DNA of 64,000 nt from the NCBI RefSeq assembly GCF_038433205.1, contig NZ_JBCDNA010000001.1, forward strand, positions 744,001 to 808,000. The letters are read 5' to 3'. The notes below the pieces were generated by a model. The model was not told the DNA's origin. It saw only the letters and a program-made list of their open reading frames with translations, and searched no databases. Shown here one piece after another: positions 34,201-42,904 of the stretch; positions within the stretch are counted from its first letter, which is position 1, and every line of letters begins with the position of its first letter. This stretch comes from Lutimonas vermicola (lineage in GTDB: Bacteria; Bacteroidota; Bacteroidia; Flavobacteriales; Flavobacteriaceae). Made by a program: the position numbers and the translations under genes.

Positions 34201-36837
34201 ATGGCTGAATACGAAGAGTTAGACGAAAATAAAGATCAAAACGAAGATACCATCACGAAAATTGGTGGGATGTACGAAGACTGGTTTCTGGATTATGCCT
34301 CTTATGTTATTCTCGAAAGAGCGGTTCCCGGCATCAATGATGGCTTTAAACCCGTTCAGAGAAGGATTATGCAATCCATGAAAGATCTTGATGACGGGCG
34401 TTATAATAAAGTGGCCAATCTAGTGGGCCATACTATGCAGTACCATCCTCATGGTGATGCAAGTATCGCCGATGCCATGGTACAGCTCGGGCAAAAGGAG
34501 TTATTGATCGACATGCAGGGGAACTGGGGAAATATTTTAACCGGAGACCGAGCAGCCGCTTCCAGGTATATTGAAGCCAGGTTGTCAAAATTTGCCTCGG
34601 CGGTTGTATTCAACCCGAAAACCACCAAATGGCAGGCTTCCTATGATGGAAGGAGAAAAGAACCCATTGATTTACCGGTAAAATTCCCGCTGTTACTCGC
34701 CCAGGGTGCTGAAGGAATCGCAGTAGGCCTCTCTACAAAGATCCTTCCTCACAATTTTCTTGAATTGATTCAGGCCTCTATCAAAATTTTAAAAGGCCAG
34801 AGTTTTTCCATATTCCCTGATTTTTTAACAGGTGGAATTGCGGATATAACGAATTATAATGAAGGTAAAAGAGGTGGCAAAGTCAGGGTCAGGGCTAAAA
34901 TATCCCAAAAGGATAAAAACTCTCTTGTTATCACGGAGATTCCTTATGGCACTACGACGTCATCGCTTATTGATTCTATTTTAAAGGCCAATGAAAAAGG
35001 AAAGATCAAGATCAAAAAAATAGAAGATAATACAGCCAAGGATGTAGAGATATTGATACACCTGCCCGGTGGTGTTTCTCCCGACAAAACCATTGATGCG
35101 CTATATGCTTTTACCAGTTGTGAGGTATCCATTTCTCCTATTTGCTGTATCATAGAAAACAATAAACCTGTTTTTATTGGCGTAAAAGAAGCACTCAGGC
35201 ATTCAACAAATCATACCCAGGACCTGTTGACTCAGGAACTTGAGATCCAATTGGCTGAATTGGAAGAACAATGGCATTTCTCGTCTTTGGAACGAATTTT
35301 TATAGAGAACAGAATCTATCGAGATATAGAGGAAGAAGAAACCTGGCAAGGTGTTTTAGATGCTATTGATGAAGGTTTAAAGCCTCATGTCAAGCACCTT
35401 AAAAGAGCCGTAACTGAAGAAGATATTGTCAGGCTTACTGAAATCAGGATCAAAAAAATATCAAAATTCGATATAGACAAGGCAAAGCAGTTTATTGAAG
35501 GTTTGGAAGAAAAGATTGCCCTTGTAAAAAAGGATTTGGCGAATATCGTTGAATATACCATTGATTACTTCAAAGACCTGAAAGACAGATTCGGCAAGGG
35601 TAAAGAACGAAAAACGGATATCAGGATTTTTGAAGATATCGTTGCGACCAAGGTAGTGATGAGGAATTCAAAATTATATGTAAACCGGGCTGAAGGTTTT
35701 GTGGGAACCTCCTTGAAAAAGGATGAATTTGTTGCTGATTGTGCGGATATAGACGATGTTATCGTTTTTCGAAGTGACGGAAAAATGATGGTCACCAAGG
35801 TTGACAGTAAAACCTTTGTGGGAAAAAATATCATTCATGCAGCAGTCTTTAAGAAAAAAGACAAAAGAACCATATACAATATGCTCTACAAGGATGGTAA
35901 ATCAGGCTTTACCTATATGAAAAGATTCGCTGTTACCGCCATTACCAGAGATAAGGAATACGACCTTACCGCAGGATCCAAGGGGTCTAAGGTGCTCTAT
36001 TTTACAGCAAACCCAAATGGGGAGGCTGAGATCATTACGATCAATTTAAGGGCCGTAGGGCTTATTAAAAAGCTTAAATGGGATGTTGACCTTGCAGAAT
36101 TGGCCATTAAAGGAAGGGCGAGTCGCGGAAATATCGTAACCAAATATCCAATCAAAAAGATCGAATTAAAAGAAAAAGGGGTTTCGACCTTAAAACCAAG
36201 AAAGATCTGGTTCGATGAGACGGTCCAAAGGCTCAACGTTGATGAGCGTGGTGACCTCATTGGAGAATTCACTGCCGATGACAGGCTGCTGATCATCAAT
36301 CAAAAAGGTGAAGTAAAAACGATTATCCCCAACCTCAATACACATTTTGAAAGCGATATGATCGTGCTCGAAAAATGGAACCCGAATAAACCGATATCAG
36401 TTGTATATTTTGACGGGGAAAGAGAACGTTATTATGTCAAGCGTTTTATGATAGAGCATCCCGACCGGGAAGAGAAATTTATTTCTGAGCATGCAGGTTC
36501 AAAACTGATGATTGTCGGCATGGATTACCGTCCGATGGCTGAAGTGATTTATTCAAAAAGAAGCCTCGAAAATGAAATTATAAACTTTGAAGAATTTATT
36601 GCGGTAAAAGGGATTAAAGCTCTTGGAAATCAATTGACCACAGAGAAAATAAAAGATATTAATTTGCTGGACCCGCTTCCTTATGAAGAACCTGTTCTCG
36701 AAGAAGTTGAACTCGTGGAAGAAGAAATTATTGAGGCGCCTGAAAATTCAGCCGGGGACACTTCAGGATCGGAAAATGATGAAGACGATGATGATGGTGA
36801 AGATGATGATGATGATGGGCAAATCACCTTATTTTAG
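34201..36837 (+). CDS. parC: DNA topoisomerase IV subunit A with acidic C-terminal tail
   Basis: 878 residues. Breakage-reunion domain: YASYVILERAVPGINDGFKP, MQYHPHGDASIADAM, and catalytic tyrosine Y123 in AASRYIEARL. A beta-pinwheel-like C-terminal domain follows (about 490-800). The protein ends with a striking acidic run (only Asp, Glu, Gly and similar, about 850-873) and a QITLF terminus. Subunit A cuts and religates DNA with ParE. It overlaps the convergent rdgB gene by four bases. Confidence 0.95.
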   Translation: MAEYEELDENKDQNEDTITKIGGMYEDWFLDYASYVILERAVPGINDGFKPVQRRIMQSMKDLDDGRYNKVANLVGHTMQYHPHGDASIADAMVQLGQKELLIDMQGNWGNILTGDRAAASRYIEARLSKFASAVVFNPKTTKWQASYDGRRKEPIDLPVKFPLLLAQGAEGIAVGLSTKILPHNFLELIQASIKILKGQSFSIFPDFLTGGIADITNYNEGKRGGKVRVRAKISQKDKNSLVITEIPYGTTTSSLIDSILKANEKGKIKIKKIEDNTAKDVEILIHLPGGVSPDKTIDALYAFTSCEVSISPICCIIENNKPVFIGVKEALRHSTNHTQDLLTQELEIQLAELEEQWHFSSLERIFIENRIYRDIEEEETWQGVLDAIDEGLKPHVKHLKRAVTEEDIVRLTEIRIKKISKFDIDKAKQFIEGLEEKIALVKKDLANIVEYTIDYFKDLKDRFGKGKERKTDIRIFEDIVATKVVMRNSKLYVNRAEGFVGTSLKKDEFVADCADIDDVIVFRSDGKMMVTKVDSKTFVGKNIIHAAVFKKKDKRTIYNMLYKDGKSGFTYMKRFAVTAITRDKEYDLTAGSKGSKVLYFTANPNGEAEIITINLRAVGLIKKLKWDVDLAELAIKGRASRGNIVTKYPIKKIELKEKGVSTLKPRKIWFDETVQRLNVDERGDLIGEFTADDRLLIINQKGEVKTIIPNLNTHFESDMIVLEKWNPNKPISVVYFDGERERYYVKRFMIEHPDREEKFISEHAGSKLMIVGMDYRPMAEVIYSKRSLENEIINFEEFIAVKGIKALGNQLTTEKIKDINLLDPLPYEEPVLEEVELVEEEIIEAPENSAGDTSGSENDEDDDDGEDDDDDGQITLF

Positions 36838-37412
36838 ACTTGATTTTTAAGGAATTCAACTAATTTTTTAACCGCCAAACCCCTGTGAGAAATGAGCCCC
36901 TTTTCATGAAGGTCCATTTCTGCAAAAGTTTTATCAAATCCCCTGGGCCGAAAAACCGGATCGTAACCAAATCCCTTGTTTCCTGAGACGGATGTTTCGA
37001 TAAATCCATCACATATTCCCTCAAAAAAAAATTGCCTGCCACCCAGATACAAGGAAATTACTGTTCTAAATCGAGCTTTCCTGTTTTGAATACCCTGCAT
37101 GGCACCTAATAATTTTTGCACATTATCGTTAAAAGTGGCCTCCTCTCCTGCATATCTCGCCGAATAAACACCCGGAGCACCATTAAGGGCTTCCACTTCC
37201 AGCCCAGTATCATCGCCAAAACAATCATATCCGTATAAATTTTTAACATGATCTGTTTTGATTTTGGCATTTCCTTCTAAAGTGGCAGCTGTTTCTTCAA
37301 TTTCTTCATGACACCCAATATCCTCCAAGGTTAAAATTTCTATGTCCTTGGGCAATAGATCCTGTACCTCATTTAATTTATGTTTGTTGTTTGTGGCAAA
37401 AACAAGTTTCAT
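36834..37412 (-). CDS. rdgB: Non-canonical purine NTP pyrophosphatase (RdgB/HAM1)
   Basis: 192 residues, the family length. FATNNKHKLNEV at 4-15 forms the substrate-binding start; DCFGDDTGLEVEALNGAPGVYSARYAG and GNKGFGYDPVF are the catalytic and base-recognition segments. It hydrolyses dITP, ITP and XTP to protect DNA. Convergent with parC (tail overlap). Its ATG overlaps the stop of an orphan upstream reading-frame fragment (37409-37507). Confidence 0.95.
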   Translation of the reverse strand: MKLVFATNNKHKLNEVQDLLPKDIEILTLEDIGCHEEIEETAATLEGNAKIKTDHVKNLYGYDCFGDDTGLEVEALNGAPGVYSARYAGEEATFNDNVQKLLGAMQGIQNRKARFRTVISLYLGGRQFFFEGICDGFIETSVSGNKGFGYDPVFRPRGFDKTFAEMDLHEKGLISHRGLAVKKLVEFLKNQV

Positions 37413-37507
37413 GATTTATAATTTCTGATTGTATCAAAAGTAAGCATAAATTCATTCTTTTCTTTACTCAATTTATCCTCTGGAAGCTCCTTTTGGACAA
37501 CTTCATA
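37409..37507 (-). pseudogene. Orphan 3' end of a lost gene overlapping the rdgB start
   Basis: A 32-codon frame with coding-like composition (VVQKELPEDKLSKEKNEF, ending IRNYKS) runs from a stop at 37510-37508 to TGA at 37409-37411. That TGA overlaps the rdgB ATG in the ATGA pattern typical of operons. There is no good start. I read it as the tail of a gene whose front was lost where the DUF3604 fragment now begins. I do not recognise the family. Confidence 0.4.
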
Positions 37508-37640
37508 CTAAAACTCCTTATAAGTTTGGGTTAATAGGCAGTACCGATTCTCACACCTCACTTGCTACTGCTGATGAAGATAATTTCTTCGGGAAGGCCG
37601 CCAATGTCGAGCCCGGGAAAGACAGATGGAATCATCCTTT
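37507..37640 (+). pseudogene. Fragment of a DUF3604-family gene
   Basis: The plus frame TPYKFGLIGSTDSHTSLAT (from 37513) continuing DEDNFFGKAANVEPGKDRWN matches a conserved internal block of DUF3604 proteins (NPYKFG.IGSTDSHT, EEDNFFGKHSGVEP). No start, N-terminal part or C-terminal third is present; the homology stops near 37640, where the isomerase fragment begins. About 40 residues survive. Confidence 0.7.
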
Positions 37641-37645
37641 ACTCT

Positions 37646-37792
37646 ATGAAAAAATTATTAAAAGAACCTTTGCTGCATTTTATGCTTTTGGGATTTTTGA
37701 TTTTCGCTCTCTATGGAATCTTTTTATCAAATTATATTGAGCCCGGACTATCGCAAGAATCCAAAAAAAGACGCCGAACAAATACTTTCTGA
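37646..37792 (+). pseudogene. N-terminal fragment of a membrane-anchored peptidyl-prolyl isomerase
   Basis: ATG at 37646 starts MKKLLKEPLLHFMLLGFLIF, the N-terminal membrane anchor typical of PpiC-type isomerases that accompany DUF3604 genes. After 48 residues the frame ends at TGA (37790-37792); no parvulin domain follows. The anchor alone cannot be a functional isomerase. Confidence 0.65.
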
Positions 37793-37856
37793 GTTTGCCA
37801 TTGGCTCCATTGCCGCATTTTGGAAGAGACAAAGAATCATGGCTTTTTGGGCTTAA
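37737..37856 (+). pseudogene. C-terminal fragment, possibly HupE/UreJ-like
   Basis: A second plus frame, open across the end of the isomerase fragment, reads EFAIGSIAAFWKRQRIMAFW then TAA at 37854. The end resembles the last helix of HupE/UreJ-type membrane proteins, which often neighbour DUF3604 and isomerase genes. The similarity is short, so this identification is tentative. No gene-sized frame follows before 37932. Confidence 0.4.
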
Positions 37857-37931
37857 ACTTAATTTATGCTTGTCAATATACCTGTATTTCCTTAATTTTA
37901 TAAGTAAATTCAATCTTTCAACACAGGCCTT

Positions 37932-38294
37932 ATGAAAAATTCCATCTATTTTTCTGTGATCATTGGGTTTACTTTTTTAATCATTCGCTTTATAGGCCTG
38001 TTTCTGGAACTTAGTTATAATGACTTGTTTTTATACATAGGATTGGGTGTTTTATTGCTTATTACCCTGCCCATTGTACTTTTGGATCGATACCGGTATC
38101 ACAAACAGAAAGAGATGATTATTAGGTCCTTCCAACACAAAAAGATAAACCGAAAAGGAAAAGAAACAAAAGAAACTGAGCCACACGATTACCCTTCTTT
38201 CAGGAAGCAAAAATCCGGCTTAACCTGGGGAGGAGGAAATATCCATGGTTCAAGTGCCAAACGCAGATCTAAAAGAGGTTTCTTGAGGCATTGA
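37932..38294 (+). CDS. Small two-helix membrane protein of unknown function
   Basis: 120 residues. Two hydrophobic helices (about 5-26 and 32-51) are followed by a basic, polar C-terminal half (HKKINRKGKETKETEPHDYP, then SGLTWGGGNIHGSSAKRRSK). Helix-two is followed by positive residues (DRYRYHK), so the tail is likely cytoplasmic. I do not recognise a family. It lies downstream of the gene-fragment region and convergent to the glycine-zipper protein. Confidence 0.6.
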   Translation: MKNSIYFSVIIGFTFLIIRFIGLFLELSYNDLFLYIGLGVLLLITLPIVLLDRYRYHKQKEMIIRSFQHKKINRKGKETKETEPHDYPSFRKQKSGLTWGGGNIHGSSAKRRSKRGFLRH

Positions 38295-38298
38295 AGAG

Positions 38299-38358
38299 CT
38301 CTCATCGCCTCGGAGGTGAGCACCTCACCTCTCATCGCCTCACTTGCGATCACCTCAG
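38299..38358. repeat. Imperfect 30-base tandem duplication
   Basis: Two 30-base units start at 38299 and 38329. The first 13 bases (CTCTCATCGCCTC) are identical and the ends (CACCTCA) are shared. The first unit contains a tight inverted repeat GAGGTG-AG-CACCTC. It fills the gap between two convergent genes and covers the last codons of the 38350 gene, and is more GC-rich than its surroundings. Confidence 0.55.
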
Positions 38359-38808
38359 TTCTAAATTCAATTGTTTTCCCTCCTCTTTTGCCTTATTGTC
38401 CAGCTTGGTTCCATAAGCAATTCCTATTGCCATGCCCAGGGGTAAACCAAGCCCTATTAAAGAATGATTCCCGGAGCCTGATCCCAAAGCACCTCCCACT
38501 GCAACGCCCAGGGCTATTCCAATTCCTAAATATCTGTTTCTGTAATGATTTTTTGCCACGAGTTGCAACTCTTTCTCAACCAGTTTTAGAATGCTTAGTC
38601 TGGACTTTCTCAATTGAATGTTTAGTTCCTTTTCTGAAGCGGAGATTGAATTTATCTTATGAATATGATTATTGATTGTATCTATAATTGCATCCGGTAA
38701 CTCTTTATTATTCAATTCCTTGATGAGCAAATCAAATTGAAGAAATTTTTTATGCAGTTTTTTGTTTTGAATGAGATCAGGTCGAGTAATTAATTCGTGA
38801 ATATTCAT
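38350..38808 (-). CDS. Glycine-zipper protein of unknown function
   Basis: 152 residues. The first 95 are polar and helical with a coiled-coil look (ELNIQLRKSRLSILKLVEKE), then a glycine-rich hydrophobic stretch (GIGIALGVAVGGALGSGSGN, about 96-115, and GLGLPLGMAIGIAYG) forms a glycine zipper, usually a membrane-inserted hairpin. There is no signal peptide. I do not recognise the family. Possibly co-transcribed with the methyltransferase 15 bases upstream. Confidence 0.65.
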   Translation of the reverse strand: MNIHELITRPDLIQNKKLHKKFLQFDLLIKELNNKELPDAIIDTINNHIHKINSISASEKELNIQLRKSRLSILKLVEKELQLVAKNHYRNRYLGIGIALGVAVGGALGSGSGNHSLIGLGLPLGMAIGIAYGTKLDNKAKEEGKQLNLELR

Positions 38809-38823
38809 TTCGGTTCCCTTAGT

Positions 38824-39639
38824 TTAACTATTTATTGATCTTGTGGCCTTTATCGCAAAAACCATCGGTATTTTGTTTTCCAAATTCTTTATCCTGTATT
38901 TATTGGGTTCATACTCAACAGTCTCCTTAAAACAATCATAAGGTGAATAATCATATTCATCAAATAAATCAATACTGAGGCCATTTTTAATAAGGCTGTT
39001 TATAATGTCACTCAGACTGTGATTCCACACGATGCATTCCTGGCTTATCTGAGCCTCTCTGTTGGCATAAGTTCCATCTTCAGTTTCAACAATGGCCCCA
39101 GAATTAAAATAATTATATTCGATTATTTCAAAATCATCGTCAAACATCCAGACTACCGGGTGAAATTCTACAAATACAAAATGACCCCTTGGCTTTAAAA
39201 ACCGGGAAACAATTCTCGCCCATTTATCCAGATCAGGCAACCAACCGATAACTCCATAACTTGTATAAACAATATCAAACTGCTCCTCTAAATGGTTGGG
39301 CAAATCGAAAATATCACAACATATGAAACTTACATCAACTTCACATTTTTCTGCAAATTCTTTAGCCTTTCGGATAGCTTTATCCGATAAATCCACGCCT
39401 GTTACGATTGCACCTTCCCTGGCAAGCGAGATCGTATCTTGCCCGAAATGACATTGAAGATGTAAAATACGTTTATCCTTTATGTCTCCTAAAAGTCCAA
39501 TTTCAATAGAATTCAACGACGATTTTCCTGATAGAAAACCATTCATATCATAAAATTCAGAACTTATATGAGCATCTACCCTATTGTTCCAGGACTGCCT
39601 GTTAATTTCTTTATAATTCTTTTCAGGTTGAGATTTCAT
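38824..39639 (-). CDS. Class I SAM-dependent methyltransferase
   Basis: 271 residues. Motif I is ILHLQCHFGQDTISLA (about 58-73), followed by VTGVDLSDKAI and a VYTSYGVIGWLPD motif; RVVSRFLKPRGHFVFVEFHP fits motif post-III. This Methyltransf_25-like group (N-terminal NRQSWNNRVDAH) is common in bacteria; the substrate is unknown. Upstream is an 80-base gap to the DUF808 gene. Confidence 0.88.
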   Translation of the reverse strand: MKSQPEKNYKEINRQSWNNRVDAHISSEFYDMNGFLSGKSSLNSIEIGLLGDIKDKRILHLQCHFGQDTISLAREGAIVTGVDLSDKAIRKAKEFAEKCEVDVSFICCDIFDLPNHLEEQFDIVYTSYGVIGWLPDLDKWARIVSRFLKPRGHFVFVEFHPVVWMFDDDFEIIEYNYFNSGAIVETEDGTYANREAQISQECIVWNHSLSDIINSLIKNGLSIDLFDEYDYSPYDCFKETVEYEPNKYRIKNLENKIPMVFAIKATRSINS

Positions 39640-39719
39640 TGACTATATGTATTCAAAATAAAAGGTCTTTTAAACTCCCAATATGTCTGTATTTTTCACA
39701 AAGTAACGCATTACAAAAT

Positions 39720-40604
39720 CTATCCATCGACCACCATGGTCTTTATTTTTTTAAAGCCTTCCACTAAAATGAAGGCCACAAACCCTACAATTAAACCCAT
39801 CAACAATTCAGCAATTATAGAAGGTAAGGCATGGAAAAAATCATGAATTTCTGGAATATTATGGACAAACATTCCTCCTCCTACAAGCAGCATGGCAATG
39901 GTTCCCACAACAGCCAGTAACTTTATCAATTTGGGAAGCGAATAAACCAAACCCTTACCCAAAATCACAAAGGAAGATTTTACAAATTGACTTTTACCCC
40001 TGGCTATTTGTATAAACCTCATGCCCATATCATCCATGCGCACCATCAAAGCCACAATTCCATAAACCCCGATTGTGGCAAATATTGCCACAATCGAAAC
40101 CACCAAAATTTGCTCTAAAACAGGCTCACTTGTTACCGTTCCTAACGCGATCATGATGATCTCCAAAGACAAAATAAAATCAGTAATAATGGTAGATTTA
40201 ATCTTATCCTTCTCAATAATTAACAAGGCCTCTTCGCTGACTACCTGAACCTTTTTCTTCTCCTTGTGCTTTTTATAAAAAAAAGTGTGTACGATTTTCT
40301 CAACACCCTCAAAACTCAAATAAACACCTCCAATCAATAAAATTGGCACAATCAGTTGCGGAGCGTAGGCACTGAGTAAAAAGGCAAAAGGCAAAATGAT
40401 TAATTTATTCAGAAAGGAACCTTTTGTGATGGCCCATAACACAGGTAGCTCCCTTGAAGCCCTGAAACTGGAAGCTTTTTCGGCGCCTACTGCCAGATCA
40501 TCCCCAAGAACACCTGCGGTTTTCCTGGTCGCAAATTTAGCCATCAAGGCTACATCATCCATCAAGGCCGCGATATCATCCAAGATTGCAAAAATTCCGG
40601 TCAT
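39720..40604 (-). CDS. DUF808 (YedI-like) inner-membrane protein
   Basis: 294 residues, about six to seven membrane segments. The N-terminal block FAILDDIAALMDDVALMAKF and the GVLGDDLAVGAEKASSF segment are hallmarks of DUF808. The function is unknown; the aspartate-rich N-terminus resembles conserved patches of channel-like proteins, which is only inference. Divergent neighbours: rlmH lies upstream on the same strand 40 bases away. Confidence 0.9.
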   Translation of the reverse strand: MTGIFAILDDIAALMDDVALMAKFATRKTAGVLGDDLAVGAEKASSFRASRELPVLWAITKGSFLNKLIILPFAFLLSAYAPQLIVPILLIGGVYLSFEGVEKIVHTFFYKKHKEKKKVQVVSEEALLIIEKDKIKSTIITDFILSLEIIMIALGTVTSEPVLEQILVVSIVAIFATIGVYGIVALMVRMDDMGMRFIQIARGKSQFVKSSFVILGKGLVYSLPKLIKLLAVVGTIAMLLVGGGMFVHNIPEIHDFFHALPSIIAELLMGLIVGFVAFILVEGFKKIKTMVVDG

Positions 40605-40644
40605 TGAAGTTTTATTATATTTTTAATGCAATTTAAATATACTA

Positions 40645-41118
40645 TTATTCGTGATGGTAGGGCTCATTTCTCAGAATAGTAAAAGCCCTGTAAATTTGCT
40701 CCACCACAAATAACCTGATCATCTGATGCGAAAAAGTCATTTTTGAAAAAGACAGTTTCCCCTGAGCCTTTTTATACACGGTCTCTGAGAAACCATAAGG
40801 ACCACCGATGACCAGGACCAATTGCTTAACCCCGGCATTCATCTTTTTCTGCATAAACTTTGAAAAACCCATGGAGTCATAGCTTTCTCCTTTGTCATCC
40901 AGGAGTATCAACTGGTCTGAACCACTTATACTGCTTAGTATCAACTCTCCTTCACGATCTTTTTGTTCCGTTTCAGATAAGTTTTTAGCATTTTTAAGAT
41001 CCGGGATAATTTCCAATTCAAATTTGATATAATGCTTTAAACGACTCTGGTATTTCTGTACCAAAAGCTGGAGGTTTTTGTCGTCTGTTTTACCAATGGC
41101 CAATAACTTGATTTTCAT
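40645..41118 (-). CDS. rlmH: 23S rRNA pseudouridine-1915 N3-methyltransferase RlmH
   Basis: 157 residues, full length. The SPOUT signature is present: LVLVIGGPYGFSE near 101-113 and FSHQMIRLFVVEQIYRAFTI near 129-148 with the final YHHE. It acts as a dimer on the 70S ribosome, methylating helix 69 of 23S rRNA. Divergent from nadC. Confidence 0.97.
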   Translation of the reverse strand: MKIKLLAIGKTDDKNLQLLVQKYQSRLKHYIKFELEIIPDLKNAKNLSETEQKDREGELILSSISGSDQLILLDDKGESYDSMGFSKFMQKKMNAGVKQLVLVIGGPYGFSETVYKKAQGKLSFSKMTFSHQMIRLFVVEQIYRAFTILRNEPYHHE

Positions 41119-41126
41119 TAAAGTGA

Positions 41127-41157
41127 TTGTTTCGGTAAATATAAAGACTTATTTTTG
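41127..41157 (+). promoter_or_regulatory. Promoter of nadC
   Basis: TTG (41127-41129), 20-base spacer, TATTTTTG (41150-41157). Transcription near 41162 would fall after the first possible ATG (41160), which argues for the nadC start at 41178. Confidence 0.65.
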
Positions 41158-41177
41158 CAATGCTAAAATCTATTCCA

Positions 41178-42035
41178 ATGATCAGTAAAATTCAAATGGC
41201 TAAAGAGCTGGAAGGTATTATAAAAAATGGAATTCGCGAAGATATTGGAGAAGGTGACCACAGTTCTCTTGCCTGCATCCCGAAAGATGCAAGGGGCAAG
41301 GCCAAACTTTTGGTAAAAGAGGAAGGCATCATTGCAGGAGTTGAATTTGCTAAAATGATCTTTAAGGAAATAGATCAAGACCTTGAGGTGGAAACTTTTC
41401 TTGTCGATGGTGACAAGGTTTATGTTGGGGATATTGTTTTCTTTGTTACCGGTAGCTCACAGTCAATTCTAAAAGCTGAAAGGCTTGTTTTAAATGCCAT
41501 GCAGCGTATGAGTGCCATTGCCACAAAAACTAAAAAATTCGTCGATATTTTAAAGGGAACGAAAACTAAGGTACTGGATACGAGAAAAACAACTCCCGGG
41601 ATTCGCGCCATTGAAAAATGGGCAGTTAAAATAGGCGGTGGTGTGAATCACAGGTTTGCTTTATACGATATGATCATGTTAAAGGATAACCATATCGATT
41701 TTGCGGGTGGAGTTGACAAAGCCATCAAAAAAACCAAGGACTACTTAAAAGAAAACAATTTAGATCTTAAGATTATCGTTGAAGCAAGAAGCCTCGATGA
41801 GATCAAACTCATTTTAAACCACCAGGGCATTCACAGGATACTTATTGACAATTTTAGTTATGAAGAGACTGAACAGGCAGTAAAATTGATTGCTGGGCAG
41901 TGTGAAACCGAATCATCAGGCAGTATCACTTTGAAAACTGCAAGAATATATGCCGAATGTGGCGTTGATTATATCTCTTCGGGTGCGCTTACACATTCTG
42001 TAAGTAATATGGACCTCAGCCTTAAGGCCATTTAA
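41178..42035 (+). CDS. nadC: Nicotinate-nucleotide diphosphorylase (carboxylating)
   Basis: 285 residues from the ATG at 41178; an ATG six codons earlier (41160) is less likely since the promoter would start transcription near 41162 and relatives begin at this Met. Signatures: REDIGEGDHSSLACIP, NAMQRMSAIATKTKKFVDIL, LDTRKTTPGIRAIEKWAV and the C-terminal ISSGALTHSV. It converts quinolinate and PRPP to nicotinate mononucleotide in de novo NAD synthesis. nadA and nadB are not in the window. Confidence 0.95.
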   Translation: MISKIQMAKELEGIIKNGIREDIGEGDHSSLACIPKDARGKAKLLVKEEGIIAGVEFAKMIFKEIDQDLEVETFLVDGDKVYVGDIVFFVTGSSQSILKAERLVLNAMQRMSAIATKTKKFVDILKGTKTKVLDTRKTTPGIRAIEKWAVKIGGGVNHRFALYDMIMLKDNHIDFAGGVDKAIKKTKDYLKENNLDLKIIVEARSLDEIKLILNHQGIHRILIDNFSYEETEQAVKLIAGQCETESSGSITLKTARIYAECGVDYISSGALTHSVSNMDLSLKAI

Positions 42036-42043
42036 AGACAAAG

Positions 42044-42883
42044 TTACTTCTCGATTGGAAGTTCATGCATACTTCCCCATTCTGTCCAAGAACCATCGTA
42101 AACAGACAGATGTGTGTATCCGGAGAGTTCGGCCCCGAGAGCCAAAACACAGGCCGTAATTCCTGAGCCACAGGAAAATGTCAAATTTTTGTTTTCAGTC
42201 ACCGTTGATACAAAAAGTCTTTTAAGCTCTTTGCCATCAAGCATCCTGCCATCCGTTAAAAGATCTGTATACGGAAGGCTTATTGACTTGGGAATATGTC
42301 CGCTGCGCAAACCTTCCCTGGGTTCCTCTACCATGCCTTTGTAACGATTCTCAGCTCGTGCATCAATCACCAGTTCGTTGTCGTCTTTAAGGGTTTGAAG
42401 CACATCTATATGGCTTTTGAAAAAACCCTCTTTGTACATCCCTTTAAAATCTCCCGTCTCATAAGCTTGATCACTCTTTGGTTCAAGGACCAAACCAGCC
42501 TCTTCCCAGGCTTTTAAACCACCATTGAGAACAGCCACATTATCGTGTCCCATGGATCGAAACATCCACCATGCCCTGGCACTTGAATAGATACCGTGTT
42601 CATCATATATCACGATGGCACTTTTTTTACATATACCCAGACCTCTTGCCTCCTGGTTAAAGGCCTCCTGACCGGGCCAGGTATTCGGATAAGGAGCTGA
42701 AGTATCACTAAAAACATTCTTAATATCAAAGAAACGAGCTCCGGGAATCCTTTCGTTTTGTTCCTTATTCACATCACCCGCTACTGCTTTGGGTAAAGTA
42801 GCATTTAATATCACTAAATTCTCGGCCTGAAGATGGCCGTTAAGCCATGATGCTTCAATTAAAGGTTTTTCGATCTTAATCAT
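42044..42883 (-). CDS. Sulfurtransferase, 3-mercaptopyruvate sulfurtransferase type
   Basis: 279 residues from ATG 42883 (an ATG four codons upstream is also possible). Two rhodanese domains: the N-terminal inactive one with RIPGARFFDIKNVFSD, and the C-terminal one with catalytic Cys238 in FSCGSGITACVLALG. The CGSG loop points to 3-mercaptopyruvate rather than thiosulfate (which has CRxG). It moves sulfane sulfur to thiols or cyanide. Downstream of pcm on the same strand. Confidence 0.9.
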   Translation of the reverse strand: MIKIEKPLIEASWLNGHLQAENLVILNATLPKAVAGDVNKEQNERIPGARFFDIKNVFSDTSAPYPNTWPGQEAFNQEARGLGICKKSAIVIYDEHGIYSSARAWWMFRSMGHDNVAVLNGGLKAWEEAGLVLEPKSDQAYETGDFKGMYKEGFFKSHIDVLQTLKDDNELVIDARAENRYKGMVEEPREGLRSGHIPKSISLPYTDLLTDGRMLDGKELKRLFVSTVTENKNLTFSCGSGITACVLALGAELSGYTHLSVYDGSWTEWGSMHELPIEK

Positions 42884-42904
42884 ACTTTTGCACAAATGCT
42901 TTAC

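Noticed and set aside
37562..37645. N-terminal extension of the isomerase-like frame
   Set aside because: These codons are the DUF3604 fragment read in another frame; the real isomerase start is the ATG at 37646.
38316..38675. 119-residue plus-strand frame
   Set aside because: It lies opposite the glycine-zipper gene, is Pro/Leu/Cys-rich without family features, and its start falls in the tandem repeat.
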